From an uncultured Pseudomonadota bacterium (lineage in GTDB: Bacteria; Pseudomonadota; Alphaproteobacteria; Rs-D84): DNA of 64,000 nucleotides. This document shows, piece after piece, positions 6,683-15,640 of this stretch. Location: contig OOHL01000002.1 of assembly GCA_900321105.1 (NCBI GenBank), forward strand, positions 183,019 to 247,018. Reading direction: 5' to 3'. The notes beneath the pieces were generated by a model. It did no database searches and was not told the origin of the DNA. It saw only the letters and a program-made list of their open reading frames with translations. Position 1 is the first letter of the stretch, and each line of letters begins with the position of its first letter. The translations under genes were made by a program, and so were the position numbers.

Positions 6683-8737
6683 TTATTCGTGGTCGCCGCA
6701 TTTGCATTGGCAATCGTTATTGTTTGCTGCGATTTCTGCATCACATTTTGGACAGAAATCGTGTCTTCCTGGTAAATAGCCGTGTTTCGGACAAATTGAA
6801 AATGTTGGTGTCAATGTCATATATGGCACTTTGTAATTTTCAAAGATTGTGCGAACGATTTTTTCGGCCGCTTCCCCGGATGAAACTGGTTCGCCCATAT
6901 AAAGGTGCAACATTGTGCCGCCTGTATATTTGCGTTGTAATTCTTCTTGGTGTTCCAAGGCGACAAATGGGTCATCTGTGAAATACACCGGTAATTGTGT
7001 TGAATTTGTATAATAAGGCGCATCTTCTGTTCCAGCCGTAATAATATCTGGGAAATTCTTTTTATCTGTTTTTGCAAACCGATATGCACAACCTTCGGCT
7101 GGGGTGGCTTCCAAATTATACAAATTGCCTGTTGTTTCTTGATAATCAGCCAGGTTTGTTCTGATAAAATCCATCACTTCCAAAACCAAGTTTTTACCAA
7201 ATACTGTTGCAATGTTGTCTGTACCATTTGTGAAATTCATAACCATTTCATTTGCGCCGTTAACACCGATTGTCGAAAAGTGATGATTCCAGTTTCCAAG
7301 ATAGCGTTTTGTAAACGGATAAAGACCACGTTCCAAATTCTTGGAAATAATTTTACGTTTGATTTCCAATGAATCACGTGCCAAATCAAGCAGGCGTTTC
7401 AATTCGCGCAATAAACCTTCGCGGTCGCCTTTGTGTGTATATCCCAGGCGCGCCAAATTGATTGTCACAACACCGATAGAGCCTGTCTTTTCCGCAGATC
7501 CAAACAAACCGCCGCCACGTTTCAATAATTCACGAACATCCAAACGCAATCTGCAGCACATTGAACGCACATCGGTTGGGTTCAAATCTGAATTCAAGAA
7601 ATTCTGGAAATTTGGGATACCATATTTTGCCGCCAAATCAAACAAAGGTTTCACATTTGGATGATCCCATGGAAAATCGTCTGTGATGTTATATGTTGGA
7701 ATTGGGAATGTAAAAGGACGACCCTGGGCATCACCTTCGGTCATAACTTCAATAAAGGCCTTGTTAATCATATCCATTTCGGCCTGCAAATCGCCATATG
7801 TGAAATCGACCATCTTTTTATTGATGAATGGACGTTGTTCACGTAAATCTTTTGGACAAGTCCAATCAAAAGTAAAGTTAATAAATGGTGTTTGTGTTCC
7901 CCAACGACAAGGCACGGAACAATTAAATACCAATGTCTGCATTGCGTTTTTAACATCTGCATATGATAAATTATCCACACGAACATATGGTGCCAGATAA
8001 GTATCAACCGATGAAAACGCCTGGGCACCGGCAAATTCGTTTTGCAATGTCCCAAGGAAATTCACCATATGGGAAATTGCCGTTGCCATGTGTTTCGCCG
8101 GTGCGCATTGCAAATATCCTGGAACACCGTTAAATCCTTCGTATAACAATTCACGCAATGACCAACCGGCACAATATCCAGTCAACCATCCCAAATCATG
8201 AATATGAAACGCGGCCGATTTATGTGCATCTGCGATATCTTTTGGATATAAACTTAACCAATATTCCGCTGTCATACGTTCAGAAGAACGTAAAATCAAA
8301 CCACCAATTGAATAACCAATATTTGCATTTTCTTTCACGCGCCAATCGGCTTCGCTTACATAATCACCGATAACAGACACTGCATCAACCAATGCTGCAC
8401 GTGTTTCAGCACGTTTTTGACGGTATACGATATAAGATTCAGCTGTTTTATATGCATGCGAATCCATCAATGTTTGAATAACAATATCTTGAATATCTTC
8501 GACACTTGGGATTTGACCAGAATATTTTTTATCCAATCTTTTCAAAACATCTTGGGTAAATTTAACAATATCAGCATCAGATACTTCATGTGTGACAGCG
8601 ACCGCCGCTTTTATAGCCTCGAAAATCTTTTTTGCATCAAATGGCACAGTTTCACCAGAACGTTTTTTCACAGATTCCAATTCACATGTCAATGTGGACA
8701 CAACCTGAATCTTTGTTTCGTTTTTATCGTTCGCCAT
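6683..8737 (-). CDS. nrdD: Anaerobic ribonucleoside-triphosphate reductase, main chain
   Basis: The 684-residue chain has an ATP-cone regulatory domain at about residues 20-110. The ten-stranded barrel follows, with the GYSIGGL, FNCSVPCRWGTQTPF and MCCRLRLD blocks. Near the C terminus is the zinc-binding region CPKHGY...CPKC...CQCKCGDHE. The chain stops there, before the glycyl-radical loop that normally completes the enzyme; that part is the next gene. It reduces ribonucleotides to deoxyribonucleotides without oxygen. Two NrdR boxes in its promoter indicate repression when dNTP/ATP levels are high. No aerobic class I reductase is in the window. Confidence 0.95.
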   Translation of the reverse strand: MANDKNETKIQVVSTLTCELESVKKRSGETVPFDAKKIFEAIKAAVAVTHEVSDADIVKFTQDVLKRLDKKYSGQIPSVEDIQDIVIQTLMDSHAYKTAESYIVYRQKRAETRAALVDAVSVIGDYVSEADWRVKENANIGYSIGGLILRSSERMTAEYWLSLYPKDIADAHKSAAFHIHDLGWLTGYCAGWSLRELLYEGFNGVPGYLQCAPAKHMATAISHMVNFLGTLQNEFAGAQAFSSVDTYLAPYVRVDNLSYADVKNAMQTLVFNCSVPCRWGTQTPFINFTFDWTCPKDLREQRPFINKKMVDFTYGDLQAEMDMINKAFIEVMTEGDAQGRPFTFPIPTYNITDDFPWDHPNVKPLFDLAAKYGIPNFQNFLNSDLNPTDVRSMCCRLRLDVRELLKRGGGLFGSAEKTGSIGVVTINLARLGYTHKGDREGLLRELKRLLDLARDSLEIKRKIISKNLERGLYPFTKRYLGNWNHHFSTIGVNGANEMVMNFTNGTDNIATVFGKNLVLEVMDFIRTNLADYQETTGNLYNLEATPAEGCAYRFAKTDKKNFPDIITAGTEDAPYYTNSTQLPVYFTDDPFVALEHQEELQRKYTGGTMLHLYMGEPVSSGEAAEKIVRTIFENYKVPYMTLTPTFSICPKHGYLPGRHDFCPKCDAEIAANNNDCQCKCGDHE

Positions 8738-8763
8738 CTTTTAACCCCTTAAATTGACAAAAA

Positions 8764-8779
8764 ATACTATATATAGTGT
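8764..8779 (-). promoter_or_regulatory. NrdR box 1
   Basis: ATACTATATATAGTGT matches the ACACWATATATWGTGT consensus at 15 of 16 positions, 27 bp upstream of the nrdD start. Confidence 0.85.
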
Positions 8780-8796
8780 TTTTTAGGTTCCTTTAG

Positions 8797-8812
8797 ACAC
8801 AATATACAGTAT
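8797..8812 (-). promoter_or_regulatory. NrdR box 2
   Basis: ACACAATATACAGTAT matches the consensus at 14 of 16. It is centred 33 bp (three helical turns) from box 1, the usual arrangement for cooperative NrdR binding. Confidence 0.82.
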
Positions 8813-9094
8813 TTTGAGTATATTCTCATTACAAAAAAAATTTTTTTTATTATTTTTCCACTTGCTTTTTTGTGTTGCCCACTGGATGCGGTTTTGCGAC
8901 TGTTTTCACAATATCGATTCGGTACTTTTTTACATACAAAACATAGTTTTGTGTCAAAAAACACAAAAAATTCGATTCGAAATTGGTAAAAAAATCAAAA
9001 TATAGATAAAAATTTACCGATTCGAATCAAGATATTGATTTTTAGTGTTATCTTATTGATTATTGCTTGTTTATGAAATAAACATATAAAAATA
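8813..9094. promoter_or_regulatory. AT-rich leader with CGATTCG repeats upstream of nrdD
   Basis: No gene is seen. The words CGATTCG or GATTCGA recur at about 8914, 8973 and 9019. The copies at 8971-8990 and 9013-9030 form an imperfect inverted repeat: TTCGATTCGAAATTGGTAAA facing TTTACCGATTCGAATCAA. A further hairpin, TTTTGTGT-CAAAAA-ACACAAAA, lies at about 8947-8968. The region could hold the nrdD promoter and a second operator. Confidence 0.4.
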
Positions 9095-9215
9095 AATAAA
9101 AAAAATGGGATGATGGGACGACCCAAACAAAAACTGTGAAAGCTTCGTTGCGAAAGCCACCACCCCATTTATATTCTCTCTTCTCTGCTTTCGCATGCCT
9201 TAATTTTAACATAAA
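9095..9215 (-). ncRNA. Candidate small structured RNA
   Basis: On the minus strand a 13-bp stem, AATGGGGTGGTGG with CCATCATCCCATT (G-U pairs allowed), is followed by eight T residues, as in an intrinsic terminator. The stem encloses a smaller GCTTTCG/CGAAGC hairpin. It follows a separate terminator of the upstream gene, so it would need its own promoter. A weak TTGCAA / TTAAAAT pair is present just upstream. I cannot assign a known RNA family. Confidence 0.35.
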
Positions 9216-9235
9216 AAAATTTTTTTGCAAAAAAA

Positions 9236-9255
9236 GAATGCCGTACCGGCATTCC
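9236..9255 (-). terminator. Terminator of the DUF378-like gene
   Basis: GAATGCCG-TAC-CGGCATTC is followed on the minus strand by a T-run. Confidence 0.75.
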
Positions 9256-9282
9256 TTAAAGATACAAGGTAAGAAACCATTA

Positions 9283-9513
9283 TTAATTACGATGTTTGTG
9301 TTCGTATTCACATGATGGTTTATCGCCAAAAATCCATATAAACAACCAAATCAACGCGGCTAAACCAATAATGGCATAGACTAAACGAGACAAGATTGTC
9401 ATTGGACCAAAAATCCAGGCAACTAAATCGAATTTAAAAAATCCGACCAATCCCCAGTTCAATGCCCCAATAAGAGACAAAGGTTTCAAAACATAATGTG
9501 TAAATGCACCCAT
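9283..9513 (-). CDS. Small two-helix membrane protein, DUF378-like
   Basis: This 76-residue protein has two membrane segments. The first contains the SLIGALNWGLVGFF stretch and the second SRLVYAIIGLAALIWL, which is the pattern of the DUF378 (YuzA-like) family. The C terminus is short, charged and His-rich. AGGAG lies 7 bp before the ATG. Function is unknown. It stands alone, ended by its own terminator. Confidence 0.8.
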   Translation of the reverse strand: MGAFTHYVLKPLSLIGALNWGLVGFFKFDLVAWIFGPMTILSRLVYAIIGLAALIWLFIWIFGDKPSCEYEHKHRN

Positions 9514-9628
9514 TTTTTTCTCCTGTGGTTTGTGTTAAGTCTTTCAAGACAATTTCATTATATCGCAACACAATATATAATTCCGCAGGAATGAAATCGC
9601 ATAATAAAACTGGATTTGAAATTCAGTT

Positions 9629-10057
9629 TTATTCAGATTTTGTTTGGATTACATTGCCGGAACCGTCATATACTTTTATATCTTCGGCGTTACCGTTAAC
9701 CCAATTTATTTCCATATACAATTTACCATCTTCATTGTAAAGCTTGCTTAAACCATCGGCTTGGCTGTTAATAACATTTGTTTCAACGCGTAATTTACCA
9801 TTTTCATAGTATTCACGTTCAATACCATTTTCACGACCGTCGCGTATTGTCATTTCACGTAAAACATTTCCATTTTCAAAATATTCAATAACACGACCAT
9901 TGATTGGCTGATCCTTTTCATCAATACAATATACAGATTCCGCGCTGGTTTCTTCTAATCCTTTGCAAAAAGCACTTTCACCGACAATATATGTCTTTTC
10001 GTGATCGCATGCAGCCAAAACTAGTAATGGCAAAATAAATAATAATACTTTCTTCAT
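9629..10057 (-). CDS. Lipoprotein with MORN-like repeats
   Basis: This 142-residue protein has a lipoprotein signal ending LVLAAC, so Cys17 is the acylated residue. Residues about 55-135 contain repeats of the form EYFENGNV, EYYENGKLRVE and LYNEDGKLYME, which resemble MORN_2 (YwqK-like) repeats. These are beta-hairpin modules often seen in exported proteins. It would be anchored in the outer or inner membrane by the Lgt/Lsp/Lnt pathway; lgt is at 21955. Start has an AAGGA-type site. Its role is unknown. A 10-bp inverted repeat at 9603-9632 overlaps the stop and may end transcription. Confidence 0.8.
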   Translation of the reverse strand: MKKVLLFILPLLVLAACDHEKTYIVGESAFCKGLEETSAESVYCIDEKDQPINGRVIEYFENGNVLREMTIRDGRENGIEREYYENGKLRVETNVINSQADGLSKLYNEDGKLYMEINWVNGNAEDIKVYDGSGNVIQTKSE

Positions 10058-10126
10058 GGTTTTTCCTTCTGCTTAATACAATTTTATATTAAAAACACTG
10101 TTAACAAATGTCAATTATTAAAAATA

Positions 10127-10154
10127 TTGACATTTTTATATTTTGTCCTATAAT
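10127..10154 (+). promoter_or_regulatory. sigma70-type promoter of the FabG-like gene
   Basis: TTGACA at 10127-10132 and TATAAT at 10149-10154 are separated by 16 bp. This promoter rules out the upstream in-frame start at 10108. Confidence 0.85.
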
Positions 10155-10182
10155 AAATTCAACAAAAGAACAGGAAATTATT

Positions 10183-10944
10183 ATGGATATAAGATTAGAT
10201 GGAAGAATTGCTTTGATTACTGGCGCCACTGGTGGTATCGGTTCTGCAATTACAAATGAATTTTTTCATTCTGGTGCAACGGTTATTATAAACGGTCGTT
10301 CCCAGGAAAAAATTGATGCATTGACAGACAAATTGTTGACAGGCGGCGACAAAAAAGATGCCGCGCGCATTTTTGGCGTTGCAATGGATTTGTCAGCATT
10401 GGATTCTGAAACAGTTATTATTCAACGTGCAATCGAAAAATTTAAAAAACTGGACATTCTGGTCAACAATGCAGGAATGGTTGATGGTAATTTAATGATG
10501 GTTTCTAATCCAGAATTTGTATCACGTATGATGCTGATAAATTATGAAAAACCATATCAATTAACAAGAAACGCCTTGTATTATATGCGCAAAGCCCGTT
10601 ATGGTCGTATTATCAATATAACTTCTGTTTCCGGACAATTTGGTGATGCAGGACTGTCTGTATACGCATCAAGCAAGGCCGCCATGCACGCATTATCACA
10701 ATCAATCGCCGCCGAATACGGCAGATATAATATCACAGCTAACAGTATCGCACCTGGTGTTGTTGATACAGATGCCATCAAGAAAATGCGCGAAGAATAT
10801 AAACAAGATACAAAAAAACTTATTCCTTGTCATCGCTTTGCAAAGACAAATGAAATTGCAGATTTGGCAACGTTCTTGGCTTCGGAACGTGCGGCATATA
10901 TTAATGGTCAGCAAATAGCAATAAACGGTGGACTTTACAGATAA
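10183..10944 (+). CDS. fabG: Short-chain reductase, FabG-like (3-oxoacyl-ACP reductase)
   Basis: This 253-residue enzyme starts at the ATG preceded by AGGA and lying downstream of a consensus promoter. The NAD(P) fold shows TGATGGIG at residues 13-20, the NNAG motif, the catalytic Ser in ITSVSG and the YASSK Tyr/Lys pair. The C-terminal INGQQIAINGG matches FabG enzymes. It probably reduces 3-oxoacyl-ACP in fatty acid synthesis, although other substrates of this large family cannot be excluded. It is not next to other fab genes here. Confidence 0.85.
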   Translation: MDIRLDGRIALITGATGGIGSAITNEFFHSGATVIINGRSQEKIDALTDKLLTGGDKKDAARIFGVAMDLSALDSETVIIQRAIEKFKKLDILVNNAGMVDGNLMMVSNPEFVSRMMLINYEKPYQLTRNALYYMRKARYGRIINITSVSGQFGDAGLSVYASSKAAMHALSQSIAAEYGRYNITANSIAPGVVDTDAIKKMREEYKQDTKKLIPCHRFAKTNEIADLATFLASERAAYINGQQIAINGGLYR

Positions 10945-10949
10945 AAACA

Positions 10950-10972
10950 AACCCCGCATTTGCGGGGTTTTT
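10950..10972. terminator. Bidirectional terminator between fabG and ppdK
   Basis: AACCCCGCA-TT-TGCGGGGTT is followed by a T-run and preceded by an A-rich stretch; the two genes converge here. Confidence 0.85.
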
Positions 10973-10985
10973 ATTTTACGCATTA

Positions 10986-13646
10986 TTATTTCTTGCGTGG
11001 GAATTTAACCGCAGCTTGTGCTGCCGCAAGGCGTGCAATTGGCACACGGAACGGCGAACAAGATACAGAATTGAATCCAACTTGGTGGAAGAATTGAATT
11101 GATTCAGGATCCCCACCATGTTCACCACAAACACCCAAATGGATATTTTCACCCTTGGTTGTGCGTGCTTTTGCAACAGCGTCTTTAATCAACAAACCTA
11201 CACCCAATTGATCAACAGATGCAAATGGGTCTGCGACATATACACCGCGTGCACGATATTCATCCAAGATTTTACCGGTATCATCGCGGGACATACCCAA
11301 TGTTGTTTGTGTCAAATCGTTTGTTCCAAATTCAAAGAATTCACAACTTTCTGCAATTTCGTTAGCCAATAATGCAGCGCGTGGCAATTCAATCATTGAA
11401 CCAACCTTGTATTCGACACTGTCGCCGGTTTCTGCAAACAATGCAGATGCAGTTGCATCAATTACAGATTTAACGATGTCAACTTCTTTCTTAGAACCAA
11501 CCAATGGAACTTCGATTTCTGGGAATACGCGAACGCCAGATTTCTTGCATTCAATTGCTGCAGATAAAATTGCGCGTGTTTGCATTTCACAGATTTCAGG
11601 ATATGTAATTGCCAAACGACAACCACGATGTCCCAACATTGGATTTTGTTCTTTTAATGCTTCGCTTCTGGCCTTTACGAATTCAACAGATTTACCAATG
11701 TGTTTTGCGAGTTCTGCCATATCAGCTTCGGTATGTGGCAAGAATTCATGTAAAGGTGGATCGATTAAACGAATTGTCACTGGCAGACCATCCATAATTT
11801 TGAACAATTCGATAAAGTCAGCCTTTTGATAAGGCAACAATTTATCCAGCGCAGCACGACGACCCGCTTCATCATCAGCCAAAATCATTTCACGCATGTC
11901 TTGGATACGGCTTGGGTCAAAGAACATATGTTCTGTACGTGCCAGTCCGATACCTTCGGCACCAAAATCGCGTGCTTGTTTTGCATCTTTTGGTGTTTCA
12001 GCATTTGCTTTGACTGTCAAAGATTTGATTTCATCAACCCATTTCATCAATGTACCGAAATTACCAGTTAATTCAACAGATACTGTTGGAACCGCGCCTT
12101 CGATAATTTGACCTTTGGCACCATCAATAGAAACCCAATCACCTTCGTGGATAACCGCGCCAGATGTTGTTTTCATTGTTTTTGATTCATAATCGATTTT
12201 GATGTCAGGTGAACCAGACACGCATGGTGTTCCCATACCACGTGCAACCACCGCCGCGTGAGAAGTCATACCACCACGTGCAGTAATAACACCCTGGGCT
12301 GCGTTCATACCCGCAATATCTTCTGGGGATGTTTCAACGCGGATAAGCATAACTTTTTTACCTTCTTTCTTCCAGGCTTCAGCATCTTCTGCATTAAATA
12401 CAGCCTGACCAACTGCAGCACCTGGGGATGCAGGCAAACCAGTTGCGATAACTTTCTTTTCAGCCTTCGGATCCAACATCGGATGCAAAAGGTGATTTAA
12501 TTGATCTGCACCAACACGCAATATTGCTTCTTCCTTGGAAAGCAGCCCTTCATCAACCATTTCTACGGCCATACGAACCGCAGCAGCAGCTGTTCTTTTA
12601 CCGTTACGGCATTGTAACATCCACAATTTTTTGTGTTCAATTGTGAATTCCATATCTTGCATGTCTTTGTAATGTTGTTCCAATTTATCACGAACATCTA
12701 CCAATTGTGCATAAACTTCTGGCATGGCTTCTTCCAAAGATACGCGACCAGAATCATCCTTTGCCATTGGTTGTGGTGTTCTGATACCGGCCACAACGTC
12801 TTCACCCTGTGCGTTAATCAGATATTCACCATAGAATTTATTTTCACCAGTTGCTGGGTCACGGCTAAAGCAAACACCAGTTGCAGAATCATCACCGGAA
12901 TTTCCAAATACCATTGCCTGAACATTCACAGCGGTTCCCCAATCGCCTGGGATATTATTCAATTTACGATATGTGATTGCTTTTTTGGACATCCAAGAAC
13001 CAAACACAGCACCGATACCCAATTTCAATTGTTCCCATGGATCTTGTGGGAAAACTTTACCGATTTTAACACCGATTTCTTTGAATTTTTCAACCAATTC
13101 TTTCAAATCTTCGGCGGTCAATTCTGTATCAACTTTATAACCTTTGTCTTCCTTCATACGTTCTAATGTGTGTTCAAACAAATCAATATCTGCGCCCAAC
13201 ACAACGTCACTGAACATCATGATAAAACGACGATATGAATCATATGCAAATCTTTCATTATTAGCAGCCTTTGCCAAAGCTTTCACTGTTTCATCGTTCA
13301 AACCCAAATTTAATACTGTATCCATCATCCCAGGCATTGAAACACGTGCACCAGAACGAACAGACACCAACAATGGATTTTCGTTATCTGCGAACTTTTT
13401 GCCCATAATAGATTCAATATGTGCAATACCTGCTTTCACTTGGTCCATTAAATCAGATGGATATGTTTGACCATTTTCATAGTAATAAGTACAAACTTCA
13501 GTTGTCACCGTAAATCCCGCAGGAACCGGCAAACCAACCAAATTCATTTCTGCTAAATTGGCACCCTTGCCCCCCAAAAGATTACGCATATCTGCACGAC
13601 CTTCGGCGGCACCATTACCAAACGTATAAACCCATTTATTAGCCAT
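10986..13646 (-). CDS. ppdK: Pyruvate, phosphate dikinase
   Basis: This 886-residue enzyme has the usual length. An N-terminal ATP-grasp domain begins with the GGKGANLAEM stretch. The central swivelling domain has the phosphorylated His in GGMTSHAAVVARGMGTPC. The C-terminal PEP/pyruvate barrel contains GIGLARTEHMFF, FEFGTNDLTQ and the catalytic Cys in GVCGEHGGDP. It interconverts pyruvate + ATP + Pi and PEP + AMP + PPi. In fermentative bacteria it often replaces or supplements pyruvate kinase. AAAGGAG lies 6 bp before the ATG. It is transcribed alone. Confidence 0.97.
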   Translation of the reverse strand: MANKWVYTFGNGAAEGRADMRNLLGGKGANLAEMNLVGLPVPAGFTVTTEVCTYYYENGQTYPSDLMDQVKAGIAHIESIMGKKFADNENPLLVSVRSGARVSMPGMMDTVLNLGLNDETVKALAKAANNERFAYDSYRRFIMMFSDVVLGADIDLFEHTLERMKEDKGYKVDTELTAEDLKELVEKFKEIGVKIGKVFPQDPWEQLKLGIGAVFGSWMSKKAITYRKLNNIPGDWGTAVNVQAMVFGNSGDDSATGVCFSRDPATGENKFYGEYLINAQGEDVVAGIRTPQPMAKDDSGRVSLEEAMPEVYAQLVDVRDKLEQHYKDMQDMEFTIEHKKLWMLQCRNGKRTAAAAVRMAVEMVDEGLLSKEEAILRVGADQLNHLLHPMLDPKAEKKVIATGLPASPGAAVGQAVFNAEDAEAWKKEGKKVMLIRVETSPEDIAGMNAAQGVITARGGMTSHAAVVARGMGTPCVSGSPDIKIDYESKTMKTTSGAVIHEGDWVSIDGAKGQIIEGAVPTVSVELTGNFGTLMKWVDEIKSLTVKANAETPKDAKQARDFGAEGIGLARTEHMFFDPSRIQDMREMILADDEAGRRAALDKLLPYQKADFIELFKIMDGLPVTIRLIDPPLHEFLPHTEADMAELAKHIGKSVEFVKARSEALKEQNPMLGHRGCRLAITYPEICEMQTRAILSAAIECKKSGVRVFPEIEVPLVGSKKEVDIVKSVIDATASALFAETGDSVEYKVGSMIELPRAALLANEIAESCEFFEFGTNDLTQTTLGMSRDDTGKILDEYRARGVYVADPFASVDQLGVGLLIKDAVAKARTTKGENIHLGVCGEHGGDPESIQFFHQVGFNSVSCSPFRVPIARLAAAQAAVKFPRKK

Positions 13647-13759
13647 GGTTTCTCCTTTAATATTAAGTTTATTAAGCCGGGCGTATTTTGGAAAAAAACA
13701 TCAGCAAAAGCAAGGATAAAATCATAAAAAATTTAAAATTTTGTTTTTTTTCAGAAATA

Positions 13760-13788
13760 TTGACTTTTTTCTAAAAATTAGGTAATCT
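13760..13788 (+). promoter_or_regulatory. Promoter of the ABC exporter gene
   Basis: TTGACT at 13760-13765 and TAATCT at 13783-13788 are separated by 17 bp, upstream of an AGGATAAG ribosome site. Confidence 0.6.
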
Positions 13789-13816
13789 TGTCCAGGAATA
13801 AAAAACAGGATAAGAA

Positions 13817-15613
13817 ATGGAAAAATTATCTGCTGCGGTAAAAAGGCAAGTTTTAGAAAATATGTTTGTAAAAAATTACAAACGCATGTGGCCATATGTA
13901 AAACCAGTTTGGTTTCGCGCATTGTTAACGTTGTTGTTGGCGATACCAGTTGGTTCCATGGATGCAATTATTGCATGGGCAATCAAGCCATATACAGATG
14001 CGGTTATGATTGAACAAACTATGACGACCAGTTGGTATATTCCTGTCGTTATTGTTGCATTTACTGCGGTCCAGGGCGGCTTAACATATATTTTAAATTA
14101 CCTTAATACATGGGTTGGCGGAAAAATTACAAATGCGTTAAAAGCAGACTTGTTTAAAAAATTGCTGACATTTGAAACAGAATTTTTTACATCTAAGAAT
14201 TCAGGTGAAATTCTGGTTAAATTCAGCACCAATGCAGATAGTGCATGTGCCGGATTATTAAGTAATTTGAAAACATTTGTGCAAAGATTTTTTACATCTG
14301 TATCATTGATAGTCGTTTTGTTTTTAAATTCATGGCAGTTGGCTTTGGTAACAACGGCAGTATTATTGTTTGCGTTCTTGCCAATGGCACAATTAAGAAG
14401 ACGCGTATCACCTGTATTGAATGATGCAATGATGATTTCATCTTCATTAACAACAAAATACAACGAAACGTATTCTGGAAACCGTACAATCATTTCATAT
14501 AATCTGGAAAAATATCAAGAAAACAGATATATTGATGTTTTAAACAAACACTTTAATCTTCAAATGAAAGTTTTCCAGCACACACGTTGGTTATCGCCTG
14601 TGATGCACGTGATATTATCGGTTGGTATTGCATTGGCGCTTTGGTTTGGATCGCATTTGATTTTAACCCATCAATTAACACCAGGTGAATTTGTATCATT
14701 TTTAACAGCATTAATATTGTTATACACCCCAATGAAGGGTATTGGAAACACATATGGATCTGTAATTATGTCGTTCTGGGCAATTGATGCATGTTTTAAA
14801 ATGTTAGATATGCAACCAAAAATCGTTGATAGACCGGGTGCAATTGAAATGCCAAAAACACATAAACAGATTACATTTAATGATGTATCGTTCAACTATC
14901 TTGCCGATGTACCGGTATTAAAGAATATAAATTTAACGGTAAATCACGGTGAAACACTTGCCATTGTTGGTAATTCTGGTGGTGGTAAAACAACATTAGT
15001 AAATTTATTGCCGCGTTTCTATGATGTGACAAGTGGTTCGATTACAATTGATGGCACAGACATTCGTAATTTCACATTGAAATCGTTACGTCAAAACATA
15101 GCTGTTGTTTTCCAGGACAATTTCTTGTTCGAAGGAACAATTCGTGAAAACATAATGCTGGGCAATGAAAACGCATCGGATGAACAGGTTCAACGTGCTA
15201 TTAAATTGGCATATTTGGATGAATTTGTTAAGACATTGCGTCACGGTCTGGACACACACATTGGCGAACGCGGTGTGACATTGTCGGGTGGTCAACGTCA
15301 ACGTGTTGCGATTGCACGTGCATTTTTAAAGAACGCACCAATATTGGTTCTGGACGAAGCCACATCTGCATTGGATAACAAATCCGAAGCCATTGTGCAA
15401 AAGGCTATTGAAAACCTGATGCAAGATAAAACAGTGTTTGTTATTGCACACAGATTATCAACTATTCGCAACGCGACAAAAATTATTGTTGTGAACGATG
15501 GTCGAATTGTAGAATCTGGAACGCACGAAGATTTGTTAAAATTGGAATGCGGCGCATATAAAATGTTATACGATATGCAATTCAAAAACACTGAAGAAGA
15601 AAAGACAGAATAA
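13817..15613 (+). CDS. ABC exporter, MsbA-like (permease fused to ATPase)
   Basis: This 598-residue half-transporter has six predicted membrane helices in the first 320 residues. The ATPase domain follows, with Walker A GNSGGGKTT, Q-loop VFQDNF, signature LSGGQRQR, Walker B ILVLDEATSALD and the H-loop IAHRLST. The architecture and length fit MsbA/lipid-flippase exporters, which move lipid A or other lipids across the inner membrane as homodimers. Multidrug export is an alternative. A terminator follows immediately. Confidence 0.88.
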   Translation: MEKLSAAVKRQVLENMFVKNYKRMWPYVKPVWFRALLTLLLAIPVGSMDAIIAWAIKPYTDAVMIEQTMTTSWYIPVVIVAFTAVQGGLTYILNYLNTWVGGKITNALKADLFKKLLTFETEFFTSKNSGEILVKFSTNADSACAGLLSNLKTFVQRFFTSVSLIVVLFLNSWQLALVTTAVLLFAFLPMAQLRRRVSPVLNDAMMISSSLTTKYNETYSGNRTIISYNLEKYQENRYIDVLNKHFNLQMKVFQHTRWLSPVMHVILSVGIALALWFGSHLILTHQLTPGEFVSFLTALILLYTPMKGIGNTYGSVIMSFWAIDACFKMLDMQPKIVDRPGAIEMPKTHKQITFNDVSFNYLADVPVLKNINLTVNHGETLAIVGNSGGGKTTLVNLLPRFYDVTSGSITIDGTDIRNFTLKSLRQNIAVVFQDNFLFEGTIRENIMLGNENASDEQVQRAIKLAYLDEFVKTLRHGLDTHIGERGVTLSGGQRQRVAIARAFLKNAPILVLDEATSALDNKSEAIVQKAIENLMQDKTVFVIAHRLSTIRNATKIIVVNDGRIVESGTHEDLLKLECGAYKMLYDMQFKNTEEEKTE

Positions 15614-15615
15614 AA

Positions 15616-15640
15616 AAAGGTCGCAAATGCGACCTTTTTA
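15616..15640. terminator. Bidirectional terminator
   Basis: AAAAGGTCGCA-AA-TGCGACCTTTT lies between the convergent exporter gene and the small membrane protein gene. Confidence 0.8.

Noticed and set aside
9029..9042. ATCAA-N4-TTGAT as an FNR site
   Set aside because: FNR boxes read TTGAT-N4-ATCAA; here the half-sites are in the opposite order.
10108..10182. Upstream start for the FabG-like gene
   Set aside because: The extension contains the -35 and -10 boxes, and the later ATG has the ribosome site and the normal family start.
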